Positions 39,141 through 49,635 of a stretch of 64,000 nucleotides of DNA are shown one piece after another. The position numbers and the translations under genes were made by a program. Positions within the stretch are counted from its first letter, which is position 1; every line of letters begins with the position of its first letter. Source of the stretch: Phytophthora colocasiae (taxonomy: Eukaryota; Oomycota; Peronosporomycetes; Peronosporales; Peronosporaceae); contig JAGKQI010000079.1 of assembly GCA_018806915.1 (NCBI GenBank), forward strand, positions 1,019,001 through 1,083,000. Reading direction: 5' to 3'. Below the pieces are notes generated by a model, which ran no database searches, was not told where the DNA came from, and saw only the letters and a list, made by a program, of their open reading frames with translations.

Positions 39141-42100
39141 ATGCAGCCCTTGCAGGATCACCTGCATGTTCCTGTTAAACCCCTCGTAGAGCATGAACAG
39201 TTAGTGTTCGCTCCGAATGAACCTCTGCGAATGATTCCTTTCAAGTTTTCGTACTTACACTTAGCTCTGTACTCGATTCTTGGATTGATTTCTGGCGGTT
39301 TACTGCTCGTATTGTCAGTTTGGTATCCTCAGTTTTTCACTTATCTCGCTCGCACACAGCTCCCTCTCTCAGCTATGGGAGAGGCTGACTACATGCTCGT
39401 CCTTGTGTACGGCAAAGGGCTAAGTGGTCAGTGGATCGAGTGCTCAGTAAGTGCTAGTGGCAGCGGTAACGACGCTATGAAGACCCGGGGCAAATGGTTT
39501 GAGTTCAAAAAACACCGGTACATTTTCAGTATCGAAGACAACGAGTTCAAGCGGTACCTCGCGACAATTAGGGAGGAACTTGGAGAGATTATCGCTCGGG
39601 TGGAGAATGGACTCGATACCAACGATGTGAAGAAGCGGATCGATCGATTTGGAGAGAATCGAGTGCTGATTAACAAGCCACAGATCCCGATGCTTCTGTT
39701 TCGCAGACTTCTTTCCCCATTTTACATCTTCCAGGTGATCAGTGCAATTATCTGGTTCTTTGAGGAGTACACAGTGTACGCGGTTATTATCGTTATTCTC
39801 TCTGCGACGTCAATGACACACGAGATTTACGTGGAGGTGTCGAACAGCAACCGTCTTCGCAGCCTCGTTAAGAGCAACAGTATCATCCCAGTCGTTCGAT
39901 CTGGTTCAGCCGCAGTAGTCCACGAGTCAGAGCTGGTTCCAGGCGACATTGTGGATGTGAAAGAAGGCCCAGTTTGTGCTGATATCCTTCTCCTTTCGGG
40001 TTTGTGTGTGGCAGATGAAGCCTCGCTCACAGGGGAAGCTGTTCCAGTGAACAAGGAACCAGCAGTCGGTACAGGGGAGATTTCAGAAACTCTAGCTAGA
40101 TCCCAGTACAAGGCTTCATGTCTGCACGCGGGTTCGACTATCACTCGAGTACGAGAAGGTAGTATATGCCGTGGTGTCGTGCTTAGCACGGGGTTTTCCA
40201 CTGGTCGAGGCGAGCTTTTCCGCAGTATCCTCTTCCCAAAACCGATCACTTTCGAGTTCGAACGGGACAGCTACCGTTACCTTGTGGTTCTGTGGTCCAT
40301 TGCCATTGCTGCTTTCATTAAACGAGTGGTCGATGGATCTGGCACGAACACTCCGTTTGTCGATACAGTGCTCCACTCTCTCGATCTGATCACGATAGCT
40401 GTACCTCCAGCTTTACCTTTGGTTCTTTCTTCTGGCATTGGATTTGCCATGCAAAGGTTGAAGAAAGGAGGAGTTTTCTGTATTGATTCGCGTCGAGTTA
40501 ATTCCTGCGGGCAAGTTACCTGCTACTGCTTCGACAAGACGGGAACTCTAACGGAAGAACACTTAAGTTTCATCGGGGTGGACGATTCTGGCTTGCCTTC
40601 CCTCGACATGTCCTCGCAAGTGAAATTGGTGATGGCTACATGCCACAGTCTATCTAAACATGAGGGTGAGTTGCAAGGGTATCCGCTGGAAGTTGCCATG
40701 TTTAATGCAGCAAAATTCGACATGGAGTGTCGGAATGATCAGGTGAACAAAACTTGTATCGCAATAGTGACTTCCACCGAAAACTCCTCGCAGAAATACG
40801 GAGTGATCAAGCGTTTTGCCTTTGATGCAGCTCATCAACGATCAAGTGCAATTGTGGAAGTCTTAGACACCAAGAAGCGCTTTGTGGTTGTAAAAGGGTC
40901 CCCAGAAGCACTTTGTGCCATTTCAAAGTCCACACCAAGTGATCTAAAGCAAAAAGTGCATTCCTATTCGGCTGATGGCTACTACTGCATCGGACTTGGC
41001 ATGAAAGAACTCGTCTCCAGTGCACTTCCTATTGATAACCTTCTTCGCGATCAAGTTGAAAGTGATATCGAGTCCCAAGGTCTGGCGATCTTCAAAAATG
41101 AACTCAAACCCGAATCAAAAGCGATGCTGCATGAACTTCATGGCGCTAAAATTGACGTTCGGATCATTACTGGAGACAACGCTTTGACTGCAGTTCACGT
41201 CTGTCGTGAGCTGGAAATGCCATTGAAACCTAAAATTGCTGTGGTGGACGTGGACGCAACGTCGGGGAACACCGTGTTCGTCTCAGTTGATGTTGTCAAA
41301 ACATCCGCATCAGCTCAGTGGGAAAAGTTCGATTCCAACAGTATCAGCAAAACTATGGAGGACTTCGATCTCGCTGTTACTGGTGCTGCCTTGGAGAAAA
41401 TACGCCATAACTGTGGGAATGAAATGATCCAAAAAATGATCAAGCAAACACCCATTTTCGCTCGAGTACGTCCCCAGCAGAAAACTTGGATCGTTGAGCA
41501 GCTGATTGACACAGGGTTGATAGTCGGGATGTGTGGAGATGGCACGAATGACTGTGGCGCATTGAAAGCTGCCCATGTTGGTTTGGCATTGTCCAGTGCC
41601 GAGGCATCGATTGTGGCACCATTTACCAGCAAAGCGAAAGCGATCTCGGATGTTCCTGTGCTACTTCGTGAAGGCCGATGCGCGCTGACGACGTCATTCC
41701 AGAGTTTTAAGTTCATGTGTTTGTATCCGATCATTCAATTGGGTATGGTTGTTGTTCTTGCACATGTGGGGGCTGAAGCCGGATCGGAGCTCATTCTAAC
41801 CAACAACCAGTACGTTTGGGACGATATGGCGATAGTCCTCGGTCTCTCTATCGCGATGCTGTACACAGGCCCAACGTACAAATTATCAGCAGAGAAGCCG
41901 CCCAATACTCTCTTTTCCTCGAGTATTGTGGCTTCAATTGTAGGCCAAGTAACCATATTCATCGCGGCATTTGCTGCTGCTTTCGCTGTACTGCATCGTG
42001 AAGAGAACTGGTTCTGCTCCATCAAAGACGCGCTGGCCTTCGTGAACGACGGGGATTTGACGGTCTCTCCCAATTGCATTGTCTTTCAGAACTACGACAT

Positions 42101-42440
42101 GGAGGCACTAGAGTATTCGTACGAGGATACGACGACTTGGCTGTTCGTTCATCTGTCTTACATTGTGGTAGCCATTGCCTTCAACTTCCTGAAAGACCCA
42201 TTCCGCCTCTCCTTCTACACCAACCGTATTTACACAATTCTGATAGTCTTGGTACTGGCGGTGAACCTTTGGTTCTTGCTCGACACTTCTGGCGTGATCA
42301 ATGATACGTTCCAAGTGATGCCTATCCCGTTCTCTTTTCGATGGAAATTACTACTGCTCTTCATTGCGAAACTCATCTTGGTTAGTGTCTGGGAGTTTGT
42401 AGCTACCCGGTTGCTACCAAAATGGCTTTCTACATGTTAG
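39141..42440 (+). CDS. P5B-type ATPase (ATP13A-like), copy B
   Basis: 1,099 residues, intronless paralogue of copy A, on the opposite strand about 5 kb away. It carries PPALPLVLSSG in helix 4, the phosphorylation site CFDKTGTLT with Asp465, SLTGEAVPVN in the actuator domain, IITGDNALTAVH and GDGTNDCGALKAAHVGLALS. The paralogues align from the first residue to the end (both close KW), with most divergence in the cytoplasmic nucleotide-binding part and the last membrane helices. All residues needed for the phosphoenzyme cycle are present, so both copies look active. As P5B members they probably sit in endolysosomal or vacuolar membranes; polyamine transport is inference from the class. Confidence 0.93.
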   Translation: MQPLQDHLHVPVKPLVEHEQLVFAPNEPLRMIPFKFSYLHLALYSILGLISGGLLLVLSVWYPQFFTYLARTQLPLSAMGEADYMLVLVYGKGLSGQWIECSVSASGSGNDAMKTRGKWFEFKKHRYIFSIEDNEFKRYLATIREELGEIIARVENGLDTNDVKKRIDRFGENRVLINKPQIPMLLFRRLLSPFYIFQVISAIIWFFEEYTVYAVIIVILSATSMTHEIYVEVSNSNRLRSLVKSNSIIPVVRSGSAAVVHESELVPGDIVDVKEGPVCADILLLSGLCVADEASLTGEAVPVNKEPAVGTGEISETLARSQYKASCLHAGSTITRVREGSICRGVVLSTGFSTGRGELFRSILFPKPITFEFERDSYRYLVVLWSIAIAAFIKRVVDGSGTNTPFVDTVLHSLDLITIAVPPALPLVLSSGIGFAMQRLKKGGVFCIDSRRVNSCGQVTCYCFDKTGTLTEEHLSFIGVDDSGLPSLDMSSQVKLVMATCHSLSKHEGELQGYPLEVAMFNAAKFDMECRNDQVNKTCIAIVTSTENSSQKYGVIKRFAFDAAHQRSSAIVEVLDTKKRFVVVKGSPEALCAISKSTPSDLKQKVHSYSADGYYCIGLGMKELVSSALPIDNLLRDQVESDIESQGLAIFKNELKPESKAMLHELHGAKIDVRIITGDNALTAVHVCRELEMPLKPKIAVVDVDATSGNTVFVSVDVVKTSASAQWEKFDSNSISKTMEDFDLAVTGAALEKIRHNCGNEMIQKMIKQTPIFARVRPQQKTWIVEQLIDTGLIVGMCGDGTNDCGALKAAHVGLALSSAEASIVAPFTSKAKAISDVPVLLREGRCALTTSFQSFKFMCLYPIIQLGMVVVLAHVGAEAGSELILTNNQYVWDDMAIVLGLSIAMLYTGPTYKLSAEKPPNTLFSSSIVASIVGQVTIFIAAFAAAFAVLHREENWFCSIKDALAFVNDGDLTVSPNCIVFQNYDMEALEYSYEDTTTWLFVHLSYIVVAIAFNFLKDPFRLSFYTNRIYTILIVLVLAVNLWFLLDTSGVINDTFQVMPIPFSFRWKLLLLFIAKLILVSVWEFVATRLLPKWLSTC

Positions 42441-42678
42441 AAACAATTCTTTTTCATGCTCACAAGTAGAAAGCGTTGCTTTTTCTGCTCGTCTACCAGT
42501 CAAAAGTTGCATTGGCAGCAGGAGAAAAAGCTGGCTTCATGGCCTTTGAAAAGGCCTGCTTCCGCGAGCCACAGCCGGATGCTTCGTAGATTTCGAGTGC
42601 ATTGCGCAGTTGTTCTCTACAGTAACAAAGCAATACGTAAGAATTAAAAATCAAACGTTAATTTCCAATTCCATGCAG

Positions 42679-43688
42679 CTACACGAACCGTAGTGCCTGC
42701 ACTCGCTCCGCACTGGGCGGGTGCGTTGAGAAGTACTTGAACTGAGACCCTTTGTCCAGTTGACCCAACGACGTGTTCATCTGAATACTGGCGCGAGGGT
42801 CATAGCACGCTTGAGCCATCAGTCGTAACCCGATCGAGTCAGCTTCCAACTCCAGTTTGCGTGAGAACGGAAGATCTACCGCCAGTTTCACCATCTACAC
42901 AAGGAATAACCCTCAGTTCTTCGATCTGTAGTATCTTCTAACAAAAAACACCATTACCAAATCACTGATCTGTCCGTAGTCTGGAAAAATGAGTGCTAGA
43001 AGTCCATAAACCAGCAAACTGAACGAAATTTTTTCTGCGCCATGCCCTAACAGAATAAAAAAAATCTTTAGTAATAAACCCACCGATTTAACTTATTGAA
43101 TATCTTACTGGCCAAACCGTGAGCAGCTTCATGGAACATGACAGCAGCCAGTGCGTCCTCATTGCGTAGCACCTTGAACAGTCCCGTGTGCACGAACACT
43201 TTGCCCCCAGGTAGACAAAAGGCGTTGGGCTCTTTAGCTTCAATCACATGGAACGTCCATTTCATGAACGGTGCATCCGTCTCCTGTACGATCTTACGCC
43301 CAACACGCGCCACTGCCTTCGACATCTTGAATAGATACTGTGATAAGGAATTTAATAGATTTTGGAGAAAAATAACCACTTCGTACCGGGTGAGACGGTG
43401 GCAGTAGCCGAGAACTGCTCAAGATCTCTCGATAGGCTTGTTGCCCTAGACGCTCCTCATACTCTGGTGATAGGAACATAATACGGCGTCGGCCATTGAG
43501 TGGCATCGTCTCCACATGACTCACAACATACACTGTAGCCACAGTCAACTTTACGCTGTCAACGTATACCGATCAATCAACCAACACGTACATCCGCCAA
43601 TTGTTGCAGTTCCGACTACCACCGCCTTCAAATAAGGAGGCATACGCTGCCAGTCTTCTCGACGATAACCTCTTCTTGCTCGATACAT
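42679..43688 (-). CDS. OMA1-like M48 metalloprotease
   Basis: Mitochondrial inner-membrane zinc protease family that cleaves membrane-remodelling proteins under stress. Five short exons (43592-43688, 43387-43532, 43109-43337, 42958-43046, 42679-42894) give 258 residues. The N-terminus is basic (MYRARRGYRREDW), then comes a membrane segment (YLKAVVVGTATIGGLYVV). The M48 core has the zinc site HEAAHGLA, directly followed after splicing by RHGAEKIS as in OMA1. The third ligand lies in LELEADSIGLRLM. A second hydrophobic segment (FSLLVYGLLALIF) sits between them. The end STHPPSAERV is a conserved M48 feature. Introns are 49-63 bp. It shares a 112-bp promoter with the dehydrogenase gene at 43801; both products are predicted mitochondrial. 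Confidence 0.88.
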
Positions 43689-43800
43689 TTCTAATAGAAA
43701 TTTTTCTAAAGAGTAGGTTTTTGATTGGACAAAATAGGAAGTGCCTACTGGGTAGACCTTTATTCATCAAATAGACTAGAGATCCGCAAGTTCCGGCTGG
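43689..43800. promoter_or_regulatory. Compact bidirectional promoter (OMA1-like / PHGDH-like)
   Basis: Only 112 bp separate two divergent start codons. It contains a CCAAT box on the minus strand (ATTGG at about 43724) and AT-rich segments. Confidence 0.55.
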
Positions 43801-45651
43801 ATGTGGCAGCGTTTCCTCCTCGCACGGCAGCCCGTGGCGGCTCTACAGCGTCGTACACAGCTTCTCCCTTCGTATTCGCGTCTGTTCACGACCTCTGCAG
43901 CTTCTGTGACCGATTGCAGCCGTCGTATTCTGTGCGTTGATGTCCCTGAGCATGTGGCCGAAGCTTCGTGCGTTCAGGAGCTCGTTCAACGTGGCCACGT
44001 GGTGGACCAAGTACGCGCAGCTTCGGACGATTACCTAACCTCCGTTGTGAAGGACTATGACGCGCTGTTGGTGGCTCCAGGCACGAAGTTGCCGCGTGAA
44101 CTGCTCCGAATAGGCGCCAAGAACAAACTCCAGCTTGTAGCTGTACCCTCCGCTGTTATCCCCAGTGAAGATATTGATCTAATGGAGGCTACTAATCAGG
44201 GTGTTATGCTGCTGCAATTGGAGTCGAAGCAGGTGGGCGATCGCTCGTCTGTGGAAGCTGAAATTGGTCTCAGTCTTCTGATTCAATTGGCTCGTCATCT
44301 GCCGCGTAGTATGGCGTCAACGCGCTCTGGGGAGCCGCTTAACCGGGAGCAATTTGTTGGTACCGAACTGGCAGGGAAGAATCTCGGTATTGTGGGCATT
44401 GGTCAAGCTGGACGACGTGTGGTGGATATGGCTCAAGCTCTTGGATTGAAGGTCTTTGGATTCGACCCCAATTTAAACCAGGAAGCAGCAGAGCTGATGG
44501 GTGTCAAAAGTGTATCCATGGACGAACTGTACGCGACGTGTGACTTTATCACGTTCCACGCTCCGTTGACTGCTCGCACCCGCGGTATGTTCGGAGATGA
44601 AGCGCTGGAGAAGTGCAAGCCTGGTGTCAAGATCGTGTCGGTGGCTGAGTACAAGGGAAGTCACGGTCTGCTGGACGAGAACACGCTACTGCGTGGCCTC
44701 GAGTCGGGCAAGATCAGCGGTGTAGCTCTGGATCTGCTGCAGTCGGGATCTAACGACGACTTGTCCCAGACGTGGCTTGATCTCATGAAGCACGAGAATG
44801 TCATTACCCGTACCCATGCTGATGGTACGGCGTCGGACGACGTTCTGCAGGGCCGCAAGTACCGTCTTCTAGCGGAAAATGTTGGCGATGCCCTGGCGCA
44901 ACGCTACTACCGCGGTGTAGCCAACGGAGTCTTCATGCCACTCACGCTGCTACCGGAGATGAAGCCGTTCTTGGATCTGAGTGAGTCACTCGGTCGCTTT
45001 GTGCATCAGTTGACTCTGTCGGCGGACCCGAAGGACCGCATCACGAACGTGTCTTTGGCTGCTACTGGAGGCTTCCAAATTGACATCACCACGCCGCAAG
45101 CTCGCCAGGTTCTTCAGAACTCGCTGCTCAAGGGAATGCTTCAGAGTATGCGTGAGCACAAGGAGTCTTCAGAGGACCAGGAGCAGACGGAAATTACTCT
45201 TCTGAACTCTTCTCTAGTCGCAATGGCGAAGGGTATTGATGTCCGTCAAGGTGACTTGAAGACCGATCCTGCTGCCGTGCGCCGTCACTTGAAAAATTGC
45301 TTGGCTGTTGTCGTTGAAACCAAGAACAAGGACCGTCTTCTTGTGAAGGGCAGCGTCTTTGGCGAAGACCCGCGTGTCGTACGTGTGAACGAGTACTCAG
45401 ATTTCCCGGCTTTCCGTCCGAAGGGGAACATCTTGGTGTTCAACAACGAGGACGTCCCTGGAGCTATCGCTGGCATTTTGAGTGAGCTATCGGAGGCCAA
45501 GATCAACATCGCTAACTTCGGCCTCGCTCGTCAAAGCAACATTGAACACCCGCTTGGTATTCTTGCACTGGACTCTGTGCCGTCAGACGAGACGTTGAAC
45601 GCGCTGAAGGAGCTGCCTAGCGTGCGCAGTGTTCGTTTCGCACAAGTTTGA
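43801..45651 (+). CDS. D-3-phosphoglycerate dehydrogenase-like protein, mitochondrial, divergent active site
   Basis: The family makes 3-phosphohydroxypyruvate, the first step of serine synthesis. 616 residues, intronless. An Arg-rich presequence (MWQRFLLARQPVAALQRR...RLFTTSA) predicts mitochondrial import. The NAD fold has GIVGIGQAGRR at 196-206 and the acidic GFDPN. An intervening (ASB-like) domain and a C-terminal ACT domain (EDVPGAIAGILSELSEAKIN) match long-form PHGDH. However, the usual RAGxGxxN loop reads VPSAVIPSEDID. The catalytic Arg of xxARGGxVDE is replaced in VSVAEYKGSHGLLDE. The catalytic Glu segment (LDVFxxEP) reads LDLLQSGSND. Only the His (RTHADGT) remains. It is either a paralogue with another role or a pseudoenzyme. 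Confidence 0.85.
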   Translation: MWQRFLLARQPVAALQRRTQLLPSYSRLFTTSAASVTDCSRRILCVDVPEHVAEASCVQELVQRGHVVDQVRAASDDYLTSVVKDYDALLVAPGTKLPRELLRIGAKNKLQLVAVPSAVIPSEDIDLMEATNQGVMLLQLESKQVGDRSSVEAEIGLSLLIQLARHLPRSMASTRSGEPLNREQFVGTELAGKNLGIVGIGQAGRRVVDMAQALGLKVFGFDPNLNQEAAELMGVKSVSMDELYATCDFITFHAPLTARTRGMFGDEALEKCKPGVKIVSVAEYKGSHGLLDENTLLRGLESGKISGVALDLLQSGSNDDLSQTWLDLMKHENVITRTHADGTASDDVLQGRKYRLLAENVGDALAQRYYRGVANGVFMPLTLLPEMKPFLDLSESLGRFVHQLTLSADPKDRITNVSLAATGGFQIDITTPQARQVLQNSLLKGMLQSMREHKESSEDQEQTEITLLNSSLVAMAKGIDVRQGDLKTDPAAVRRHLKNCLAVVVETKNKDRLLVKGSVFGEDPRVVRVNEYSDFPAFRPKGNILVFNNEDVPGAIAGILSELSEAKINIANFGLARQSNIEHPLGILALDSVPSDETLNALKELPSVRSVRFAQV

Positions 45652-45818
45652 GTTGCAGTAGCTGGTGGTGCTCGAGCAAAAGAAGACAGCAAACAGTAGC
45701 ACAGACGTAGCTATCGTCTGTTCTCTTTCATCCATTTAACGGAGAGCTGGGCCGCTTCAGCCCCATCAACGAAAAAAATACAACAATGGGACAGTAGTGT
45801 GAACTTCATGTGTCAACT

Positions 45819-47536
45819 TCATGGGGATGAAGAAGCAGGAGCCATCGGAATTGACTGCGAGAGGCGTCTCTCTTTCTTCTCGAGAGAGGCCACGTACTGC
45901 TGCTTCTTGTCAGTTGAAGTCTGCAGGAAGCGCTTCATCGTACTGTACAAGAAAGGGCTCATGGCTTCTTTCTCATGCTGCAACAGAGTAGGTTAGTGCA
46001 TTTAGGTCTACAGTCTCATTGCCAAAGTCTTACCTCGTAGCAGTACATCATCACCGACATCGAAGCGGAGAAGAGAGCCACTTCACCGTATTTAAATCCA
46101 GAGCAAACTCCCCGGTCGTGGAGGATCATCGCCAAGCTGTCAAGAGCACGAGGCAGCACGTACAGCGCCAATTCTTCAAACAGGCAGTAGCATATCACTT
46201 AGATACCAAAGTAATCAAGATGCAAGCAGCAGAACGTACCGGAGCGTCGACTTTTTGGTTCCAGAAGAATCGTCGTTGAGGCTCCAAGCCCCGCCAAATA
46301 ATAAATGAATCGGTGGTCTTTGCTCACAACGCGGCGGTGAGCGCACACAAGCGACAAATAAAGTGTCACGAACGACGCAAGGAAGCAATTGGATCGCGTC
46401 GCGTTCAACGTTGAGCGAGCCAACGTGCGGAATGGCGCACGTAAGAACCGTTTGAAATGGATGACCACTCCCGGCACGATGAAGAGTGACAAGTAAAGGG
46501 GGAAAGTCTTCTGAAACGCGCGTTTGAAGCACAGCACCGCTCCCACCGCACACGAGTCCGCGTTTGCATGCACAAGTCTGCAAGGAACGATATCCTTTGG
46601 CAACGGGAAGTCTCTTGGAATCCCTGGCTTCCGGTCGATCAGTTTCTGAAGAGTAGTCATACTAACAGGAACCGCACGGTTCACTTGTTGTACCAGTTTC
46701 AGCGTCTTCAGCTCCACCGGTCCCGTCCTCTGAATAAACCTGAAGTACTCCGGAGGCAACGTCGCTGGCCGCATGACGTACGCATACATGACCTGAGCAC
46801 TGGACAAGGCAAATAGCAACGCGTCCCCGTACTGCCAGTCACTGCCCCAAAAGTGCCAACGCTCCTGTCTTTTAGCAGTATTATATCCACACTGCAACGC
46901 TCTAGTAAGAGCATACAACGCCAGAGATCGACGTCGTTTAGCGTCTACGAAACCCAGAGCCAAAGCTGCAATAGCACCAGATCCAAGTGCCGAGAGCTCC
47001 TTGAGTTTCTTATCATCTTGAAGCTGATTCTTGGGTAGAATTCGACGTAGAATCACAGGTAACAGAGCTCGAAGTCCCTTGTATCCACCTGTGAACCAAC
47101 CGAGAAACAGACCGAGTCGTACGGCGTCCACGCGGAAGTTCAAGTGCTTTTCATCCAGCAACTGACGCAGATCTATCGCCGCCTTCCAGTCACGTCGCTG
47201 CAGCAACTTAAGCAGTCGCAACAGCGCTGCAATGCCTGCGCGCGTGTTGTAGGCCAAGAGGAAGTTGTTAGTGCCCAAACGCAGAGCCTCCAGCAGTTCC
47301 TGGCCCAGTGTCTCGCCCTCCCCGCTCTGCTGCTCGCTGACCAGCGTCCGCACCGCCAATTGTTCGTCCTGGACGGCCATTGCGTCCTCTTCACCCGCGC
47401 CTTCGCCCTCGTCGTCCGAGCGACTAAATAGACTGATGTCGGACGCTGTCACGTGCAGATTGGAAGCGGTGGACGGCACGCGAGGCGGCAGCGACGACGG
47501 GAACAACGCCATGATCCGATTGCTGGACGATCGCAA
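45819..47536 (-). CDS. TMEM135-like membrane protein
   Basis: TMEM135 proteins are multi-pass membrane proteins linked to peroxisomes and mitochondria, with a role in lipid and organelle homeostasis. Three exons (46240-47536, 46034-46173, 45819-45977) give 531 residues. An acidic N-terminus (about 80 residues) precedes the conserved region (TRAGIAALLRLLKLLQ, GWFTGGYKGLRALLP, KRRRSLALYALTRALQ). Several hydrophobic helices follow (FALSSAQVMYAYVM, FPLYLSLFIVPGVVIHF). Exon 2 encodes the family motif ELALYVLPRALDSL and the Cys/Gly pair VCSGFKYGE. The C-terminus is short and basic. The intron acceptor TTTGAAG restores the motif exactly. An alternative start at Met9 is possible. Convergent with the dehydrogenase gene. 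Confidence 0.85.
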
Positions 47537-47749
47537 TGCGATTTGATTTTGTGTTGACTGAACAGTTGTCGGCGGTCGTTCAGCGTTTGGTGACGTAGTG
47601 AATCAGGTCGAGATCGTCCACTTCAACTTGTCTGTCTTCAAGTTATAGCTATTGAACGGGGGTAAGTCCCCTGGGTTTGAATTGAAAAAATTACAATTGC
47701 CTACTACTACCTACAGGACGAATCAAGAAGCAGAGCGATTTTCTACCAT

Positions 47750-49600
47750 CTACAACGTCTCGACGAAGGTCATGAGGTCTGCAGAATTGTCGCCCGACAT
47801 GCTCGTGCCTTGACCAGATGAGCCCTGGCCAGTTCCGTCGTCCCAGTCCAGCAGATCCATACCACCGAATGTGGGCGACAACGCGCTAGAGAAGTCCATG
47901 AGACCACTCGACGTCCCTGATGGCGTCGGCATCTGCAGCAAGTCGCTTCCCATGCTCGAGTACAGCGAGTCGTCCAGACCCAAGCTCAGGCCGGCACTGA
48001 TGGATGGGTTCTCTTTTTGGTTAGAAGTCTGGTTCTGCTGAGGTTGCGCTTGTTGGGGCTGCTGAGACTGAGGAGGTTTTTGCTGCTGTGTTGGCTGCTG
48101 CGGCCGAGAAGGCCCTTGCTGTCCCATTTGCTGCTGCGTCTGCTGGCCGCTCTGCTGGTTTGCAGCGTTCTGACTATTCTGTTGCTGCTGATTCATTTGA
48201 TCGGACTGCTGAGCGGAGAACTGCGATTGCTGCTGAGGACCCTTCTGCATCTGCTGCTGGCGCATCATTTGCTGTTGTTGCATCATTTGCTGCTGACGAG
48301 CTTGAGCTTGCATTTGCTGTTGCTGCTGCTGCATTTGCTGAGCACGCTGCTGCATCATATACTGCTGCTGCTTCTGCTGAGCTGACGTATTTACAGCGTT
48401 CTGCTGCTGAGTCTGCCCGGCGGACTGTGGCTGTGTCATGGCACTACTGAAACCACTTGACGTATTGGCTGGGACCGTGCTGGATCCGGAACTTGTCGAC
48501 GATCCTGGAGCTGTCGGTACTGCAGATGTAGACGGCTGGCCAGAAGAACTCACACTACTGCCGTCAAGACTAGGGTAGCTCCGTTTATCGGTCTCCGTCC
48601 GAAGCTTCTTCAAATACGGGTTGACAATCTTGACAATATACTTGAAAACCTTGTCAAGCTCCTCAATTTTCCTTGGCGGGTGGGTGGCCTTGTCCTCACT
48701 CAAGATATTGGCGCAGAGTTCAACGTAGTTAAGAAGATACCGAAGCTTCTTCTTCTGCTCCGTATCATCGTGGCCCTTCATATGGTCTACGTACTTCTTG
48801 AAGGCACTATGCACCTTCTCAACGTCCCCTTGATGTTTTGCTCTTAGTGCTGCATGTTGCTGCCAGTATTCAGCCACAGAACTGGCCGACATACTCGTCT
48901 CCGTCTTCACTGGCGTGTTGCTAGCTGACACGGGCTTCTGCTGCTGCTGTGTTCCCGGATGAGGCCCAGGACCACTAAACTGATTGTGACCAGGATAGCT
49001 GCTCACTTGAGCTCCACTACTGCTTCGCTGGTTGAGGTTGAGCGTGTTATAATACGAGAAGTCGAGTCTTGAGAGCATTCCTTGATTGGGTAGCCCCTGC
49101 GCCGCCATGGCCGCATTCATGTCCGACTGCTGTGCCCTGAGCGACTTGAGCCTCGTGAAGATCTTGTTAATGTATACTTCTTGCGTGGGTGACTCCTTAT
49201 AAAGTGACAGCTCGTACCACGACACGTTCATCCAAAGTTTGATACCCGGTACAGGGTCAGCCGAGACCCGGACCATTTCGTTATAGATCTTAGCGATGAG
49301 ATTGGCTCGGTGCTCGCGTGTTAACTGAATGCGCCAGTCAGTGCTTGGGCCCTGCATGCCCGTGCTCACTTGGGCAGGATTCATGACGCTCGGGTTCATC
49401 TGGGTCATCCCCATGGAGCCCATGGGTATCTGCTGCTGTTGCTGCTGCTGCATCATCATCTGTTGTGGCTGGTTATACATGGACTGCGGGTTCATGCCCA
49501 TACCCATACCCATGGCCTGCACATTGCCGCCTCCTGCCATGCCCATGGACATGGGCATCGACATCCCTCCGCCCTGCATCCCCATCGAGTGCGGGTCCAT
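47750..49600 (-). CDS. MED15-like Mediator subunit with KIX domain
   Basis: A coactivator subunit of the Mediator tail that binds transcription activators through a KIX three-helix domain. 616 residues from the Met at 49600, intronless. The N-terminus is Met/Gly/Gln-rich. The KIX-like domain begins near residue 85 (DWRIQLTREHRANLIAKIYN). A second conserved helical block spans about 240-345 (YWQQHAALRAKHQGDVEKVH; RKIEELDKVFKYIVK). Long poly-Gln stretches follow. The C-terminus has acidic-hydrophobic activator-like segments (LLDWDD; DLMTFVETL). The frame is open to 49663, but an initiator-like box TCACTTGG at 49636-49643 favours the start at 49600. In Mediator it would act in the nucleus with RNA polymerase II. 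Confidence 0.8.
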   Translation of the reverse strand: MDPHSMGMQGGGMSMPMSMGMAGGGNVQAMGMGMGMNPQSMYNQPQQMMMQQQQQQQIPMGSMGMTQMNPSVMNPAQVSTGMQGPSTDWRIQLTREHRANLIAKIYNEMVRVSADPVPGIKLWMNVSWYELSLYKESPTQEVYINKIFTRLKSLRAQQSDMNAAMAAQGLPNQGMLSRLDFSYYNTLNLNQRSSSGAQVSSYPGHNQFSGPGPHPGTQQQQKPVSASNTPVKTETSMSASSVAEYWQQHAALRAKHQGDVEKVHSAFKKYVDHMKGHDDTEQKKKLRYLLNYVELCANILSEDKATHPPRKIEELDKVFKYIVKIVNPYLKKLRTETDKRSYPSLDGSSVSSSGQPSTSAVPTAPGSSTSSGSSTVPANTSSGFSSAMTQPQSAGQTQQQNAVNTSAQQKQQQYMMQQRAQQMQQQQQQMQAQARQQQMMQQQQMMRQQQMQKGPQQQSQFSAQQSDQMNQQQQNSQNAANQQSGQQTQQQMGQQGPSRPQQPTQQQKPPQSQQPQQAQPQQNQTSNQKENPSISAGLSLGLDDSLYSSMGSDLLQMPTPSGTSSGLMDFSSALSPTFGGMDLLDWDDGTGQGSSGQGTSMSGDNSADLMTFVETL

Positions 49601-49635
49601 TGTCGAGCTTCTCTTCGCTGCTTCGCGTCTTTTTT

